64,000 nucleotides of DNA. Source: Ramazzottius varieornatus. Its lineage: Eukaryota > Tardigrada > Eutardigrada > Parachela > Ramazzottiidae. The stretch is from positions 926,036 to 990,035 of the forward strand of contig BDGG01000013.1 in assembly GCA_001949185.1 (NCBI GenBank), in the 5' to 3' direction. The stretch's first letter is position 1; each line of letters opens with the position of its first letter. The position numbers were made by a program, and so were the translations under genes. Below the pieces are notes generated by a model. That model was not told the origin of the DNA, did no database searches, and saw nothing but the letters and a program-made list of their open reading frames with translations. Positions 11,556 to 23,286 of the stretch are shown piece after piece.

Positions 11556-13007
11556 TTACGACGTGCGATTCTTTTCCGCCGCTTGCATAGCACTGACGAT
11601 ACTTGACATCATGGCACTTAAAGCCTTGTCCCATGCCTGATGCACAACATCGGTCCAAGAATCTTTGAACACATCTGCTAGTAAAGCTGCAGTGGAGGTA
11701 TCTAAGTCCTGCCAAGCACAAAAATACTATATGAATGAGCGAAAACAGAGAGTCACAAACGTCAATGTCGTCCCAGTTACAGGGTCTCTTGCCAAAAGAA
11801 ACTGGAGCATATCCATACGGTACCTCAAAGGCTTGATGATTGAGTCCACGCCGATCGTGATCCTGACCAGTCTTCTCCAACAACAGAGCTACAGTATCTG
11901 TTACAACATAACGCCACTACATACTGTATTTGCTCCTGGAAATCGTGCTCGATGCGAAACAGAAATCTTTGTAAATGATCGTACCAACATCGTCCAAGTT
12001 TTCTGAGTTGGAAAGGAAACATCATGCGTCAGTGGTTGAACGATGGCGGTACAAAGTAAAATCGAAAGCAGCGCCACCTACCCACGATCGAGTCGAGCGC
12101 ACTGGAAATTAAAGAGGAAGAAATGGTTAGGTTTCGGATACAGTATATGAATAGTTTGTAAGCTTTCACATGCTGGAAGCTTCCCACGGGCATACGCACT
12201 TGATATACCTACTTCAACACTGTGGTGCCATGAGCCTTTAGGCGCGGATGTGACTTGAGTTTTTCGACAGGAATATCCCGAAACTTCTTAAACGCTTGAA
12301 TGTACTGTGGAAACATCGTAAAGTACCTGAAACAAGCGTTTCAATATTCACATGCAATAGCTACAGTGCGGCGAAGCCAAGTTGTCCCAGTTTTTCTGAA
12401 ACGTCTGCCTGTCCCTTCGAGTGAGTGTCACGACATATCAGGATCACCGATGGATAGCGCCAACGTTTTCTCTTCCATTAGTCGACCGGATAATCCTTGT
12501 TCGTCAAGGGTAACCGAAATTCTAATGCAAAACCTCAAGAGCAACGGATTAACCGATTTTTTCATTAATTTGCAAAATGAATTTTATATTTAGATATCCA
12601 AACGAAATGTAGAAAGTCGGAGAAGCATGTTTAGCGTTCCGAAAAACCGTAGTACGTCCGAAAAACATCAACCTGAATTCAATAAAAATTTGAAGCTCTC
12701 GGTTGCGAGAAACTAAAACTCGAGAAAAAATTTGCAGCAGGAACACGTGACATCCAGAAGGGATGCATTTCTTGCATATTGAGCTTACCTAAATACTATC
12801 AATAGCATCGGCCTTGACTCGGGCTCACCTGTCAAAAATCTCGATGCCGACGGTACTACGTCCCAGTTTCAGCAACTCCTGCCATGACCGCTGAACGAGT
12901 AGCCGTTCCCTGGTGGTCAAACCGGTGACCGGGTTAATTTCCTCCATCGAAACATTTTGCGCGGTGGTCAAAGCATCGAGATCCGCTTTCAGGGTAACTT
13001 GATCCAT
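11556..13007 (-). CDS. Globin (intracellular, haem-binding)
   Basis: Six exons (13007-12829, 12326-12213, 12101-12082, 12002-11985, 11888-11824, 11708-11556) join with consistent phases to 182 residues. The A helix is LTTRERLLVQRSWQELLKL. The distal histidine (E7) is in RLKAHGTTVL and the proximal histidine (F8) is in KTGQDHDRRGLNHQAFE, eleven residues after LDD as usual. The H helix is WTDVVHQAWDKALSAMM. A longer N-terminus of about 35 residues precedes helix A. There is no signal peptide, so it is probably cytosolic. It could bind oxygen or act in redox or nitric-oxide chemistry. Two internal exons are only 20 and 18 nt long, an oddity that would hide the gene from simple gene finders. It is transcribed away from the isomerase gene at 13632. 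Confidence 0.93.
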
Positions 13008-13631
13008 GTCCGGATCGAAATCAGTTCGTCAAAGTGGGATCAACAAAGCAAAACTTTGTGGGAAATTCCCTGTCGTTCTAAGTCTGTTTTACTTATCCGC
13101 GTTACTGAAACCAAGGGGAAAACCGAATGGTGGTAGTTTTTATGTGTGGTTAAAGCGCTAACTGATAACGAACCATGTCAGACGTTTATCTCTTTATTGA
13201 AGCCACTTAATGGCAAGCAGCGTTCGAGGCCGATTTTGTCGAGGATTAATGGCTGACACGTCGTGCTCGGACCGGTCGTCGTAACTGACTTGCGGATTGT
13301 TATCGTTCTAACTTCCTAAGCGAAACAAAAGTGCCGCGTATTCTTCTGACAGCTGTCAGCCCGTCACACAGATCGTGTCTTTATTGAGCCTGCATAATCT
13401 TTCAGACAGGACAGTGCTGCCTCCTATCAGTACGTCCTATCACTCTCTTATCAAAATCTTCACGATTGGAATCAAAGCAGAACACAACCAGTGTCAGTCA
13501 AAGCCCGAGAAATCACACAATCTCTCACACTGTTTCTGACCTTCTAATGCAATAACGACGATGCAACCTGCAAAATTTGCGCTGCGACTAATCAAACTTT
13601 GAGCTCTCTTGACTCATCAAACTTCGGCAGA
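13008..13631. promoter_or_regulatory. Shared intergenic region between divergent globin and isomerase genes
   Basis: These 624 bp separate the start codons of the globin (-) and the first maleylacetoacetate isomerase (+), so both promoters should lie here. A short upstream frame (ATG at 13561, stop 14 codons later) sits ahead of the isomerase start and could affect its translation. I see no clear TATA box. Confidence 0.35.
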
Positions 13632-15929
13632 ATGGCACCGACTCCGGCGACGGGTCACCTTCAACTGTACACATATTTCCGAAGTTCGTGCTCCTGGAGA
13701 GTACGCATCGCCCTGGAATGGAAAGGCATTCCGTACGAGTCCATCTTCGTTCACCTGTTGAAGAACGAGCAGAATGACGAAGAATACGGACAAGTTAATC
13801 CGATGCATCAAGTGCCGGCTTTGGTCATCGACGGTCAGTGTCTCACCCAGTCCCTGCCGATTATAGAGTACCTGGACGACAACTTCCCTGATCGTCCATT
13901 GCTGCCTAAAGACCCTCTTCAACGCTTTCGTGTAAGGCAGATTTGCGAGATTATCGCTTCCGCCATCCAGCCTATGCAGAACTTGGCAGTTTTGAAAATG
14001 GTAAGATATGAAACACTATTTTGGTGCACGTTACGCCTGTTTCGAACACGGATGTGGGTGGCGGTGCTGAAAGGGGTCCTTTCATGCCTTTCATGTTATT
14101 CACAGGCATGCAAATCATGCCTGTGAATAGTGGCAAGGTTTTTCGGCCCCCCCCCCCCTCAGGCCACAACCCAAGAGGTCCAAATCGCTTGCGGGCTGCA
14201 TCACAGATGACGTCAAAATGACGTAACCCTCAAGCGGACACCTAGGGGTTACGGCATTCTGACATCGATATTGCGCCAGCCACGAGCGGATCTGGACCTC
14301 TGCGGCACACCAACAACCCTTCTTTATTAGCGCACCATGCCATATCACTCAAAAGCACGACTGACCTAATGTAACAATATCCGAATGAGAGGCATAACCG
14401 CGGTGAGCAGGCGCAGCAGGTCGGAAGTAACAGCTGTGTAACCGCCAATACCCGTGTCGCTCACCAACTTAGGTGTAGCGCTCAAGTCGCTAATACAAAG
14501 TTCTTTGTTTCTCTCCTCAGCCAAAATTTTTCCAACGTGAAACACGCAGAAAGCAAACCTTCGGCAAGTCATATATAGAAATCTGACGTTAGTTGAAATT
14601 AATAACAGAAAAACTTGTTCATTGTATGCGAGACGAAAAATACCGGCGCCTAGCCCACCTCAAAGATGTATGGTGAGACAAGAACGCGGTTCTAGAAATC
14701 ATCAAAGGCGGATAAACATTTCCTCTTCCGGCAATTCTTTGTAATTCTTGGCAGGCTGAGGTTATTGAGCCAATATCTGGCCATCGCGCAACAGTATCCT
14801 AATAGCTTTGCCCTGGCTCCTCCGACTTCGTCTACCTTCAGTTCAGGGAGCGAGAAGATTTCCCGAGGATGTACACGCACGACGGGAAATCATGGGGCCA
14901 GTAAAAATTATGGGACCAGGCATTTCGCTGCGGCGNNNNNNNNNNNNNNNNNNNNNNNNNNNNNNNNNNNNNNNNNNNNNNNNNNCATAATTTCCCGTCG
15001 TTCGTGTACTAGAAAAAAAGCACTGCTTGCAAAATCGGTTCAGAACGATATGATGGGCTTATGTAGCACTCGATGATGAGGAACTTACAAAGTACTGCAG
15101 ATAGGATATCTGTCTATTGAGGCGCTGTAATCTTCAGCAATTTCGCTACACCAACTCCATGTCGCTTCTTGAAGGTCACGAGTCTGTCCCGTCCAATAAA
15201 TTTCGCTTATCAATTCCCATCCATACCGCTGCCAGCCGGTCCCCTTATTGGACCCAGATGGATCAGCGCTTGGGCCAAACTTCTGCTTCAGCTCGACCAG
15301 CAGGACCCTTGAAACGAAGAAGGCTTCCTTTGGGCAGATCCGTTCCATATCTCGATCCGACACAGTGGACCAGCATGCAAATGCTGAAGTGATACCACAG
15401 TTGACCTCCATCATATCCGAGGAATAAGACAACTCCCAAGACACCTGAAGCAAAATTCGCTGATTAATCGATCGGATTAGAGTAATTTCGCTTGTTGAAT
15501 GTGCGAGTTCTAACATCCGGGAACGGGTTATTTCGGAACGGCTTATATAGTTCGAGCAGGATATTAAGATAGGGCGAGATCTGTACAGACATAACGGCAC
15601 GGGTAATCTGACATTTTGAGTTTTAGGTATCGGATTACGGAGGGAACAAGACGGACTTTGCGGCGTTTTTCATCAAGAAAGGCCTGGCTGCAGTAGAGGC
15701 CATCCTGAGAGAAACCAGCGGCACATATAGCGTCGGCGATGACGTCACGATGGCCGATGCCTGTCTGGTCCCACAAGTGGCTTCCGCGGAGCGCTTCAAC
15801 GTCGACCTCGAACCTTACCCCAACATTCGACGGATCTGCGCGGCTTTGTCGGAGCTGGAACCTTTCAAGAAGGCTCACGCTTTTGCTCAAGATGACTGTC
15901 CAGACGAACTTCGCTGGTCAAAACTTTAA
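13632..15929 (+). CDS. GSTZ1: Maleylacetoacetate isomerase / zeta-class GST, copy 1
   Basis: Exon 1 (13632-14000) and exon 2 (15627-15929) join in phase 0 to 223 residues, close to the usual 216. The zeta-class active-site signature is present as YFRSSCSWRVRIAL, followed by QVPALVIDGQCLTQSLPIIE, which positions the glutathione. The C-terminal helical domain ends at LRWSKL. The enzyme isomerises maleylacetoacetate to fumarylacetoacetate in tyrosine/phenylalanine breakdown, using glutathione, and can also degrade dichloroacetate-like compounds. I chose the ATG at 13632 because the open frame upstream lacks another ATG. The intron is 1,626 bp, far longer than its neighbours, and contains an assembly gap, a hairpin and a Myb-like remnant. 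Two further copies follow (16.4 and 24.8 kb) with the same intron position. Confidence 0.95.
14098..14128. repeat. Perfect 13-bp hairpin in isomerase intron
   Basis: ATTCACAGGCATG and CATGCCTGTGAAT form a perfect inverted repeat around a 5-nt loop (CAAAT). A run of C follows at about 14149. It could be a small structured insertion, or the end of a decayed element. Confidence 0.8.
14870..15010. other. Assembly gap (50 N) flanked by inverted repeat
   Basis: N occupy 14936-14985. The left flank (TACACGCACGACGGGAAAT...) is matched in inverse orientation by the right flank (...ATTTCCCGTCGTTCGTGTA), about 20 of 22 positions. The unassembled piece therefore sits inside a palindromic structure, probably a MITE or foldback. 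The true gap length is unknown. Confidence 0.85.
15085..15380 (-). other. Possible remnant of a Myb/SANT-like DNA-binding domain in intron
   Basis: Within a 171-codon minus frame, the segment LLVELKQKFGPSADPSGSNK followed by GTGWQRYGWELISEIY and WSWCSEIAEDYSASI has the tryptophan spacing and length of Myb/SANT-like domains found in transposon-linked proteins. No start, no catalytic partner and no element ends were found. It may be a chance frame, and I would not rely on it. Confidence 0.3.
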
Positions 15930-16759
15930 AGATTGTGTCTGGAACAGTATCATACTCCATTAAGCATAGACCAATTACCAGCTTTGTCATTTTCTTTCGT
16001 GTGGAATATTGCTCGAACACACGGAGAAGGTGCGGTAACAGAATGACAAGAAACTTTTTGGGGTCCATACACATAAGACCATCGATCCAAGGGCGAACAA
16101 CGCCATGTACTCTATCCTTTCTCGAAGATATTGTGTCATTATTAGAGACAAGCATCTTTTTCTGATCGCGATATGCCGAAGTAAGAATCAGATGTTGCTT
16201 CGCGGCTTTCCTGACTTGGTCTAGTCTTCCGGAACTCCTCCGTCTATCAGCTCGGTCGAAGTTCAGAACTTCTCAAATCGATTTACAGCTTTGGTCAAAA
16301 AAGTTTTCTCTTTATTGAGGTGACCCGGAGTCTTATTGCTGCAGTACCAGATCTAGACCGGCAGAACCGGATGGCCTCCATCGACTCCTCGAACGGACCG
16401 ACCAAGCTCTACACCTACTTCCGCAGCTCATGCTCCTGCTGCGTCCGAATCGCTCTTGAATGAAAGAAAATTAAATATGAGTCCATCTACATCGATCTGT
16501 ACAAGGGTGACCACAACTAGAAAGAGTTTGAGAGGCTCAACCCCATGCAGCAGGTTCCGGCTCAACTCATCAACAAGCAGTGCTTAACACAGTCCTTGGC
16601 CATCATCGAATATCTCGACGAAGTCTTCCCAGAACGACCATTGCTGCCCAAAGACCCTCTGCAACGCTTCATTGTCCGACAGATCTCGGAGACCTTCGCT
16701 TCGGGAATTCAGCCCTTGCAAAATCTCGGCTGTTTACTGAAAGTACGTAGTGGCAACTC

Positions 16760-16945
16760 ACGTTACAACTGGAATGTTGGCAAACGAGACGTACAAAATC
16801 GTTCCAGCAAGTGGCGCACGATCTCAGTGTATTCGGCTGAGCGCGTGCGCCACTTGGTGAACTCGACAAGGTGGCTTACCAAGTGGACCTAGTTTTCAGC
16901 CTTATTGGCTGGGAGTGTGCGCCACTCTAGAAAACGGTCTGGTTG
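16760..16945. repeat. AAGTGGCGCAC repeat in isomerase copy-2 intron
   Basis: CAAGTGGCGCACG (about 16808) and its inverse GTGCGCCACTTGG (about 16848) lie about 30 bp apart, followed by CCAAGTGG and GTGCGCCACT. The same core words occur at 1-265, 22.3, 25.3, 37.7, 40.7 and 56.5 kb. Confidence 0.6.
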
Positions 16946-17385
16946 GAGCTAGATGCTCACGTTCCCAACGTTATCCGTTCCCTGATTGACACATGATTGA
17001 TTTTGTGATTTGTAGGTGTCCCATCAAAAGGAAAAGAGGATCGAGTTCGCGGCTTACTTCATCCGAAAAGGCTTTGACGCCCTCGAGAAGCTGCTGAAGG
17101 ACACGAGTAGCAAGTACTGTGTGGGCGATTACGTCGCGATGGCCGACTTGTGCCTGATTCCACAAGCTGCCGCGGCTGAACGTTACAACGTCAGCCTGGA
17201 CGAGTATCCTACCATCCAACGCATTTTCTTGGCTTTATCGGAACTGCAACCGATGAAGAAGGCTCATGCATTTGGACAAGAAGACTGCCCAGCGGAATGG
17301 AAGTTTGAAGGCGCTTTGAAAAGTCAAATCTCTGGACGAAATCTAAAACATTCACTCAACCACAACCAAACCTATTTTAGCACAT

Positions 17386-17391
17386 TTTATT
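17386..17391 (-). promoter_or_regulatory. AATAAA poly(A) signal for SLC12 gene
   Basis: A canonical AATAAA on the minus strand lies 11 nt after the cotransporter stop codon. The 3' UTR would be very short and lie inside the last exon of the convergent isomerase pseudogene. Confidence 0.55.
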
Positions 17392-17401
17392 TATATGACA
17401 T

Positions 17402-20400
17402 TCAACAGTAATATGTCAAAACGTTTTCTTGTGAACCGCGAATCAGCAGAGTGGGTGGAAGTGAGTCCGTGAGGCTGTGGAGAACTGAAAGGAAGAATGT
17501 GGAGCTTTGGCTGGTTTTCGGTAGAGGCATGGTGACCACGTTGAGGCAAGAGTCGGCCTTGGAATGTTCCAGTAACAGCTCACGAAGCCTGAAGTATCTC
17601 TTCGTTAACTTAATGGTGATGCATATTTTTCTAACATGGTTGCTACTTGCTCTTACCGAATTTGTCGCAGTGTTCTGTGTCCGAAGTCGAATAAATCTGA
17701 ATCCTTGATCACCGGCAGACCACTCATCTTCCGTTTAGGCATAGGCTCACGGTCGCGAAGCACCCCAATCATGTCATGGAACCACGTAACGCTGTGGAAT
17801 AAGATTCAAGCCATCTTACGTACTTGACTCAAAGCGGAAGCGACTAAGTTTCAAAGTAAAAACAGGTGATCACCCACGTACCTGAGAGGGCTTGGCGGAG
17901 TGTCCAAATCGATAGGAATGACTTCCTGGACGGTGATGCGGAACTTGGCAAGAAGGGACAACATCTCGTTCTGGGCAGCTACCGGGTCCTTGCCGGCCAA
18001 GCAGTACAATTTGATGGGACAGTGGCTCCAGATGCCTCTTTGTGCCATAAGGTAAGGTATCAGGATTGTCAGACCTAAACACATAACTCGGCGTTTTTTT
18101 CCATCGAATCACGAGACTATGAATGGATGAGAAGTTCGAGGTTTGTGAGCGCTCTCTAATAAGCTGACAAATGCGAACATTTTTCCAAGTTATGCAGTTA
18201 CAGCAAACCAGGACTACTGTACCTCCATCGTCATACAGCCACCAGATGCTAATGTGACCAGCCATATGCTTTTTCTTGGCCGGCAAGAACCGTTGCGCTG
18301 CGGCTATCCGCTCCAGCAGGATCGGATCGGTGATATCGTTGCGTACTTCTAGTGGTGCTGCAGCATGGACAGCCGAGATGTCGACTGGAAGTACCAAAAA
18401 TACTTACAATAATTGTTCTGTTCCGAAGATGCGGAGGTGGGATGTTTTATCGAACAATGGCTCATTACCCGTTGATTCCATTGTGCGACTCTCATCAGCG
18501 TTCTCTAAAACTAGCTTTTCAAAATTGATGGCATTTGAAATGTCAAATCCTTCTTTTATACACCTGGGGAAGAAACATCGACACAATCAGCTTTTGTATA
18601 TTCATGCACTATCACAGGAGCTTCTGAACAAAGCTGTTCTGACAGAGGCCAAGCTCCGCGGTCTGACCTTCACCCAGATCAATAATGACTTTGTGCTGCA
18701 AGTGATTCATCTGCACTTACAGGATTATGACACCGAGGTTGGCGTCGAAAGCTTCATGGATGGCTCCCACATATTCTTCCACCGTGCTCTCGTTACAAGT
18801 CCGCCACGAGTTTAGGAAGCCCATCATGATGATGTTTGGTCGCATTTTGCCCAAGCCGGAAGTCTGGATTAGCGCGCGGATCCCTTCTGCCGTGCTCTTC
18901 GTCGCCACGAAATCATAAAAGGCACGAATTTTCCGCCGACGAAGCCAACGATATGACTCTTGTGACATAATTCCCCTTTCCTTCACTGACTTACCCTGAG
19001 GCACAAAACAGTAATTGCTGCAGGAAAATATGCGGGGATAGACAGTTACGTATCACCGAGACATGGCCACAGACAAGTAAGCCAGCTCCTCGAGTAATGC
19101 TGTTTGCGACGTAGACAAGTGCTGGTCGGGTACAAGGAAGTCCCGACAAGAGTAAAATCTGCGGGCGGAAGTTCTTGACATGGTCTTCGATCTTGAGGAG
19201 ATGCAGCATGTCGGTCAGGGCTGACCGGTAAGAGTTGGCTTGGGAGGAAGTCCCCCAGTTCACTTGCGGCTTCCGGTAGTACACGAATATCCAGAGGACA
19301 ACTACAGTCATTTTGGGGTAGAGATGTTGAAGGATCAGCGTCAAGTCACAAGTTTTGAGGAGATCTTACAGGCAAGACCAGAAGTAATCACGGCCGACAT
19401 CCAGTCCAGGAAGAACATGAGGATGAAGCAAGCAAGCGCCGTGAAGAGACTCAGCCATTTATTGTAGTACTTGAAGGTGGGTCTCCAGCCTGGAATTACG
19501 TATTCAAGGTCTGTCAGCCGAATTTAGGAGTATGACAGTATTTTTACCTGGGGACTTTGAGAAGGCGGCATCAAAGGTTGCGTAGTTCACCAAGGCGTAA
19601 GTTAGGAGGAAACAGTTAGACACGACGTTAGAGATGAAGTTGAGGTCCGCTACGAACGACAGCAGTGTTTCACTGTCTTATATGATGCAGAACAACAAGG
19701 AGATGTCTTACACGGGATGAGAAAGACAACTGCGATAATCATGACAAGACCGTAAGCACGGTAAGGCTCGTCCGTCTTGCCATACCCTTTACCGAAAATA
19801 TGGATGAAGGGGAAAATATTATCGCGGCATAACGCCTAGGAAAAGAAATGGTATTCTCAACTACTGTACCATAGGGCGCGCAGCCGACGACACTATTACC
19901 TGAAAAATTTTGGGGGCGAAGTTAATGCAGCCAAGAGCAGTGCTTAGGGTGGATGAGAAGATACCGGCGAGGATCAGCGGCCGGAAGTGGCCGACGACCT
20001 CGACAATCTACGTAGAATACCAGTTGAAGTTTGCATGATCTTTGTAATGTAGCGTGCTGTGACTGCAGTCGTTCGAGTACCCACTTCCATGTTATTGACA
20101 GAGCCTTGTTTGCAAGCCGTGGAAGCATCGTAGACCGATGGGTTTCCCGACTGGCAAGCCGTCAAGTTTCCCATCCACAGATCCTGGACGTCGCCGCTCG
20201 CGTGGCGCAGGGTTACGGCAGCCGAGCACCACCCCACCACAATGTAACTTATCGTTGTGAATAAGATGGCGCATATTGTACCTACGGGCAAAGTTGACAT
20301 ACTGAATAAACAATCACTCCAGAAGAGGCAGGAAACTTCGCTCCGTCTGAGCAGCTGGTCTAACGTAGGTCGATCAAACCGGAGTTGATATAGTATATGC

Positions 20401-22862
20401 AGCAGTTAAACGCCATTGATTTGTTGAACGAAAGCTACTGGTCCCATTGCTTAATGCAAGTGAACGGTTCCAGTGTGAATAAATGCTGAACATACCTTTA
20501 GGAATGGCGCCTGATGGATCACGTAGATCGCCGGTGATGGACGTTCCTGCCAGGATGCCGGTCACCGAGGGAAAGAAGACGCCGAAAACGCTCATGAAGC
20601 TGTTTTCACCGAACTGATCCTTCTGGAATGCCGGGTAGAAGTTCTCGACAAACAACGCGTTCGAGTAACCCACGAAGCCTTTGGCTTGGTCTGCGACGCT
20701 TGGCGGTATGATTGATCCAATAATACTGCGAAGCAATCGTAATAAAACGACATCCATCCGTCGACCGTCAAACCTATCTTGTAATGATTGTTCTCCTTAC
20801 ATGTTCAAGATGGAAGCCGAGATGATAACGAAGAAAACAATTTGTAGCTGCAAAACCATTCAGTTTTTTGCTTGATAAGTGAGCCCAAGTTACAGCTCGA
20901 AAACGTGCTGACAATATGTAATCAAACCTTTGCTGCAATTTCCATTCCGAAAAAGGTAAAACCCGTCAGGGCGACCAGTGTAATTATGCCAATGATGCGG
21001 ATGTCATTTAGCGAGTCCACCATCCGTAAGTTGTGTTCCTGAAATTGAACGAACGACATGAATATGTCAAGTGGAACAACAGAACATACAGTACTGAAGT
21101 TATTTTCATGCAGATACTAGGAAATTACCGCAAGAAGTCCCCTGATGACGTCAGCAAACCCCTGGATATTCAGTGCTACGCTGATTGCGTTGGCCAAGGA
21201 GAATATCACGCCTGAACCGAAACAAAGGACTTTTATGTCGTATGGCAGCAGCGAATGAAAGTCCCCTGCCGTCCAAGTAAGACTTACCGATGGCCGCTCC
21301 AAACTGGGGACCCAGACTACGCGAAATCATGTAGTAAGTTCCACCCACTGCAAAGATAAACATAAAGCATTACCGCGCGAGCTTACTTAAAGGTCCATGT
21401 ATCAAGGATCCTGTCGCGATAGGAAGTTTTTTCAGTAACCCAGTAAGGGCAGTGAACTTCCGGCGGACAGACTTGTTGACAAGTTTTTACGGCTGCTTCT
21501 GGCGCGGTTCGTGCTCTCTTTATTCGCATCACCAGTACCGCCACACATCAAACGAACCTCCAACTTCGCCGTTGGTACTGATGGCCGATGTCGACAGAGA
21601 CGTCAGCAGTGCAATCACGGTCCCCAGAAGCACGATTAGGAGGAACAATCCCATCCCGGCTTGCGCGTTCATCCACGACATCCGCAGAAACAACATCACA
21701 CCCCACAAGTTCAAAATGGACCACAGCTATAAGATGTCAACGGTCATTGCGAATACGGATATGAAGCAATCCGGAGTTGTCTATAGTACCTACCACGACA
21801 CCGCGAATCCATCCTAAATTTCCCCTTTTTAGCTTGCTCTCATTCCCCGTATTGCGCACAACATTATCCTCCGTCGGTTGTTTCTCCACTCGTAAGTCTT
21901 CCAGCGTGGGACGGACATGGTGATCGTCCGCATGGGCTTCGTAGTTGAGCTTGGAAGGAACGACCTCCGTTGGGTCGTATCCCACACTAATCTTCCGGGA
22001 ACCCTTGACCGCGCTAATCTTTCGCGGAGACAGCAGTAAAGTCGGTAGATCCGGCACATTGTCGTCGTCGTCACGGTCACTTTCCTACTCATAAATAGTC
22101 AGCGGTTACGGAGGAGGCGCTGCACCAACTCGTACATAGTGTATACCAAATGATTTTATGGCGGTTGGAAAGATATGTTGACTTTCGACTCACCTTGTCA
22201 TAAGTCTGCAAACAGAACAAAGAACGGAAACTTCAACAAACAGTATATGACTCAGTCCCAAAATAACCACTTGACGTCCGCCAATATATTTTGGAAAGCT
22301 GATTTTAAAGCTGGGCATAGAGACCGGAAATGATCGTTCATCTAAGTGGCGCACACGTTCAGACAATAATACTGAAAGCCTGCGCCAGTTGGGAAGACAA
22401 TCTCGCAGAGTTTGTTAGCCTAACTCCCATTGAAGGTCAAAAAAACAAAACGTAATGAGCAGAATTTTAAATCCAGGAGAGCATTGAATGTGTTTTGCAT
22501 TTAAGACTATTGGTGTTGAATCGTACCTCATCATCGTTGAAAGCTTCGTTGTCTCGACCTTCCTGCTGCAGGACACTGGCTCGCCGCGTAATTTCTGCTG
22601 GCGAATCCATCACAACCGTCGATCTTCTCCGGGTGCCGGAGACCATTCTTGAAGGCTGCGGTAGCGGGCCGACGAAGGCATTATTGATGGTCAGGACTGC
22701 CGCTCTCTGCTTGGGATCCTCGGGTCTGAATTCTCCATTCAAGTTCACATTCCCATCTTCGACCAAGGCCAAGGAATGGCGTTTCGCGCCATACGTCTCC
22801 ATATCAAAGATCTCTCTCCCAGTTCTTCGTTTCGTGACCGGATAACGCCGTATTGATGGCAT
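17402..22862 (-). CDS. SLC12 cation-chloride cotransporter, Na(K)Cl (NKCC/NCC) branch
   Basis: 21 exons (22862-22527, 22205-22194, 22084-21794, 21726-21558, 21347-21288, 21211-21129, 21038-20928, 20847-20801, 20725-20496, 20281-20085, 20007-19900, 19835-19712, 19649-19548, 19489-19370, 19301-19057, 18995-18721, 18563-18469, 18384-18223, 18074-17882, 17791-17657, 17588-17402) give 1,093 residues with matching phases. The membrane domain starts at LGWIRGVV...[11 protein letters not shown] and includes [42 protein letters not shown] and [20 protein letters not shown]. The large extracellular loop after TM7 has three cysteines. The cytoplasmic tail has [23 protein letters not shown] and [11 protein letters not shown], and ends NVLTYYC, matching NKCC/NCC and not KCC. 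It imports chloride with sodium, and possibly potassium, across the plasma membrane for volume and salt control. Exon 2 encodes only four residues. The exon 17/18 border is the least certain. Confidence 0.95.
22330..22400. repeat. AAGTGGCGCAC repeat in SLC12 intron 1
   Basis: TAAGTGGCGCACACG is followed about 35 bp later by the partial inverse CCTGCGCCAGTTGGG. It is a short copy of the dispersed repeat that also sits in the isomerase and metalloproteinase introns. Confidence 0.5.
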
Positions 22863-23286
22863 GGTGTCGGCATGAAATCGTAGGGAGGAATATGGAATAG
22901 CTTTAGGAAAGTAGAACAACCTTGTCACAACATATCAGTCAAGGTGCGAACATTTGCCGTTTTCGTACGTTTTGTACTCGTACTGCGATACTCAGAAAAA
23001 GGGGACAAAATAAAGAGTAGTGTGGTCACAAGCTGCTCTTCGGCGAGTCTTCGCCAACGTCGTCAAGTGCTGGTTTTTGCGGATTTTTCATGGTTTTATG
23101 GTACATGTTAGTAAAGCATCACACAGTGTTACACTAGGGCTATCGAACGGCGCACAGCAAATTATACAGTACAATAATTTGCGATTGCAGCGATTCTCTC
23201 GACACTCCGAAAATCATTTTTTGCCAAGAATCGTTCTGACTAGATATGGAATCCAGAAGTCCTTAGAAAGAATCCGGCTTGGAAAG

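Larger units (their letters stand above)
16371..17411 (+). pseudogene. Maleylacetoacetate isomerase / zeta GST, copy 2, two stop codons
   Basis: Exon 1 (16371-16742) and exon 2 (17016-17411) keep the same exon-intron layout as copy 1. The active-site block reads YFRSSCSCCVRIALE, with the usual tryptophan-arginine replaced by cysteines, and is followed at once by TGA where copy 1 has tryptophan. A second stop (TAG) occurs after GDHN. All other codons are open, including HAFGQEDCPAEWKFEG near the end, and the frame then runs about 25 residues past the usual C-terminus. Decay therefore looks recent. Exon 2 overlaps the end of the convergent SLC12 gene (stop 17402). The intron holds a copy of the AAGTGGCGCAC repeat. 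Stop-codon readthrough is possible but unlikely. Confidence 0.9.

Noticed and set aside
11825-12025. Alternative longer exon 3 for the globin
   Set aside because: It removes the proximal histidine and breaks the helix F pattern. The micro-exon model restores both with good splice sites.
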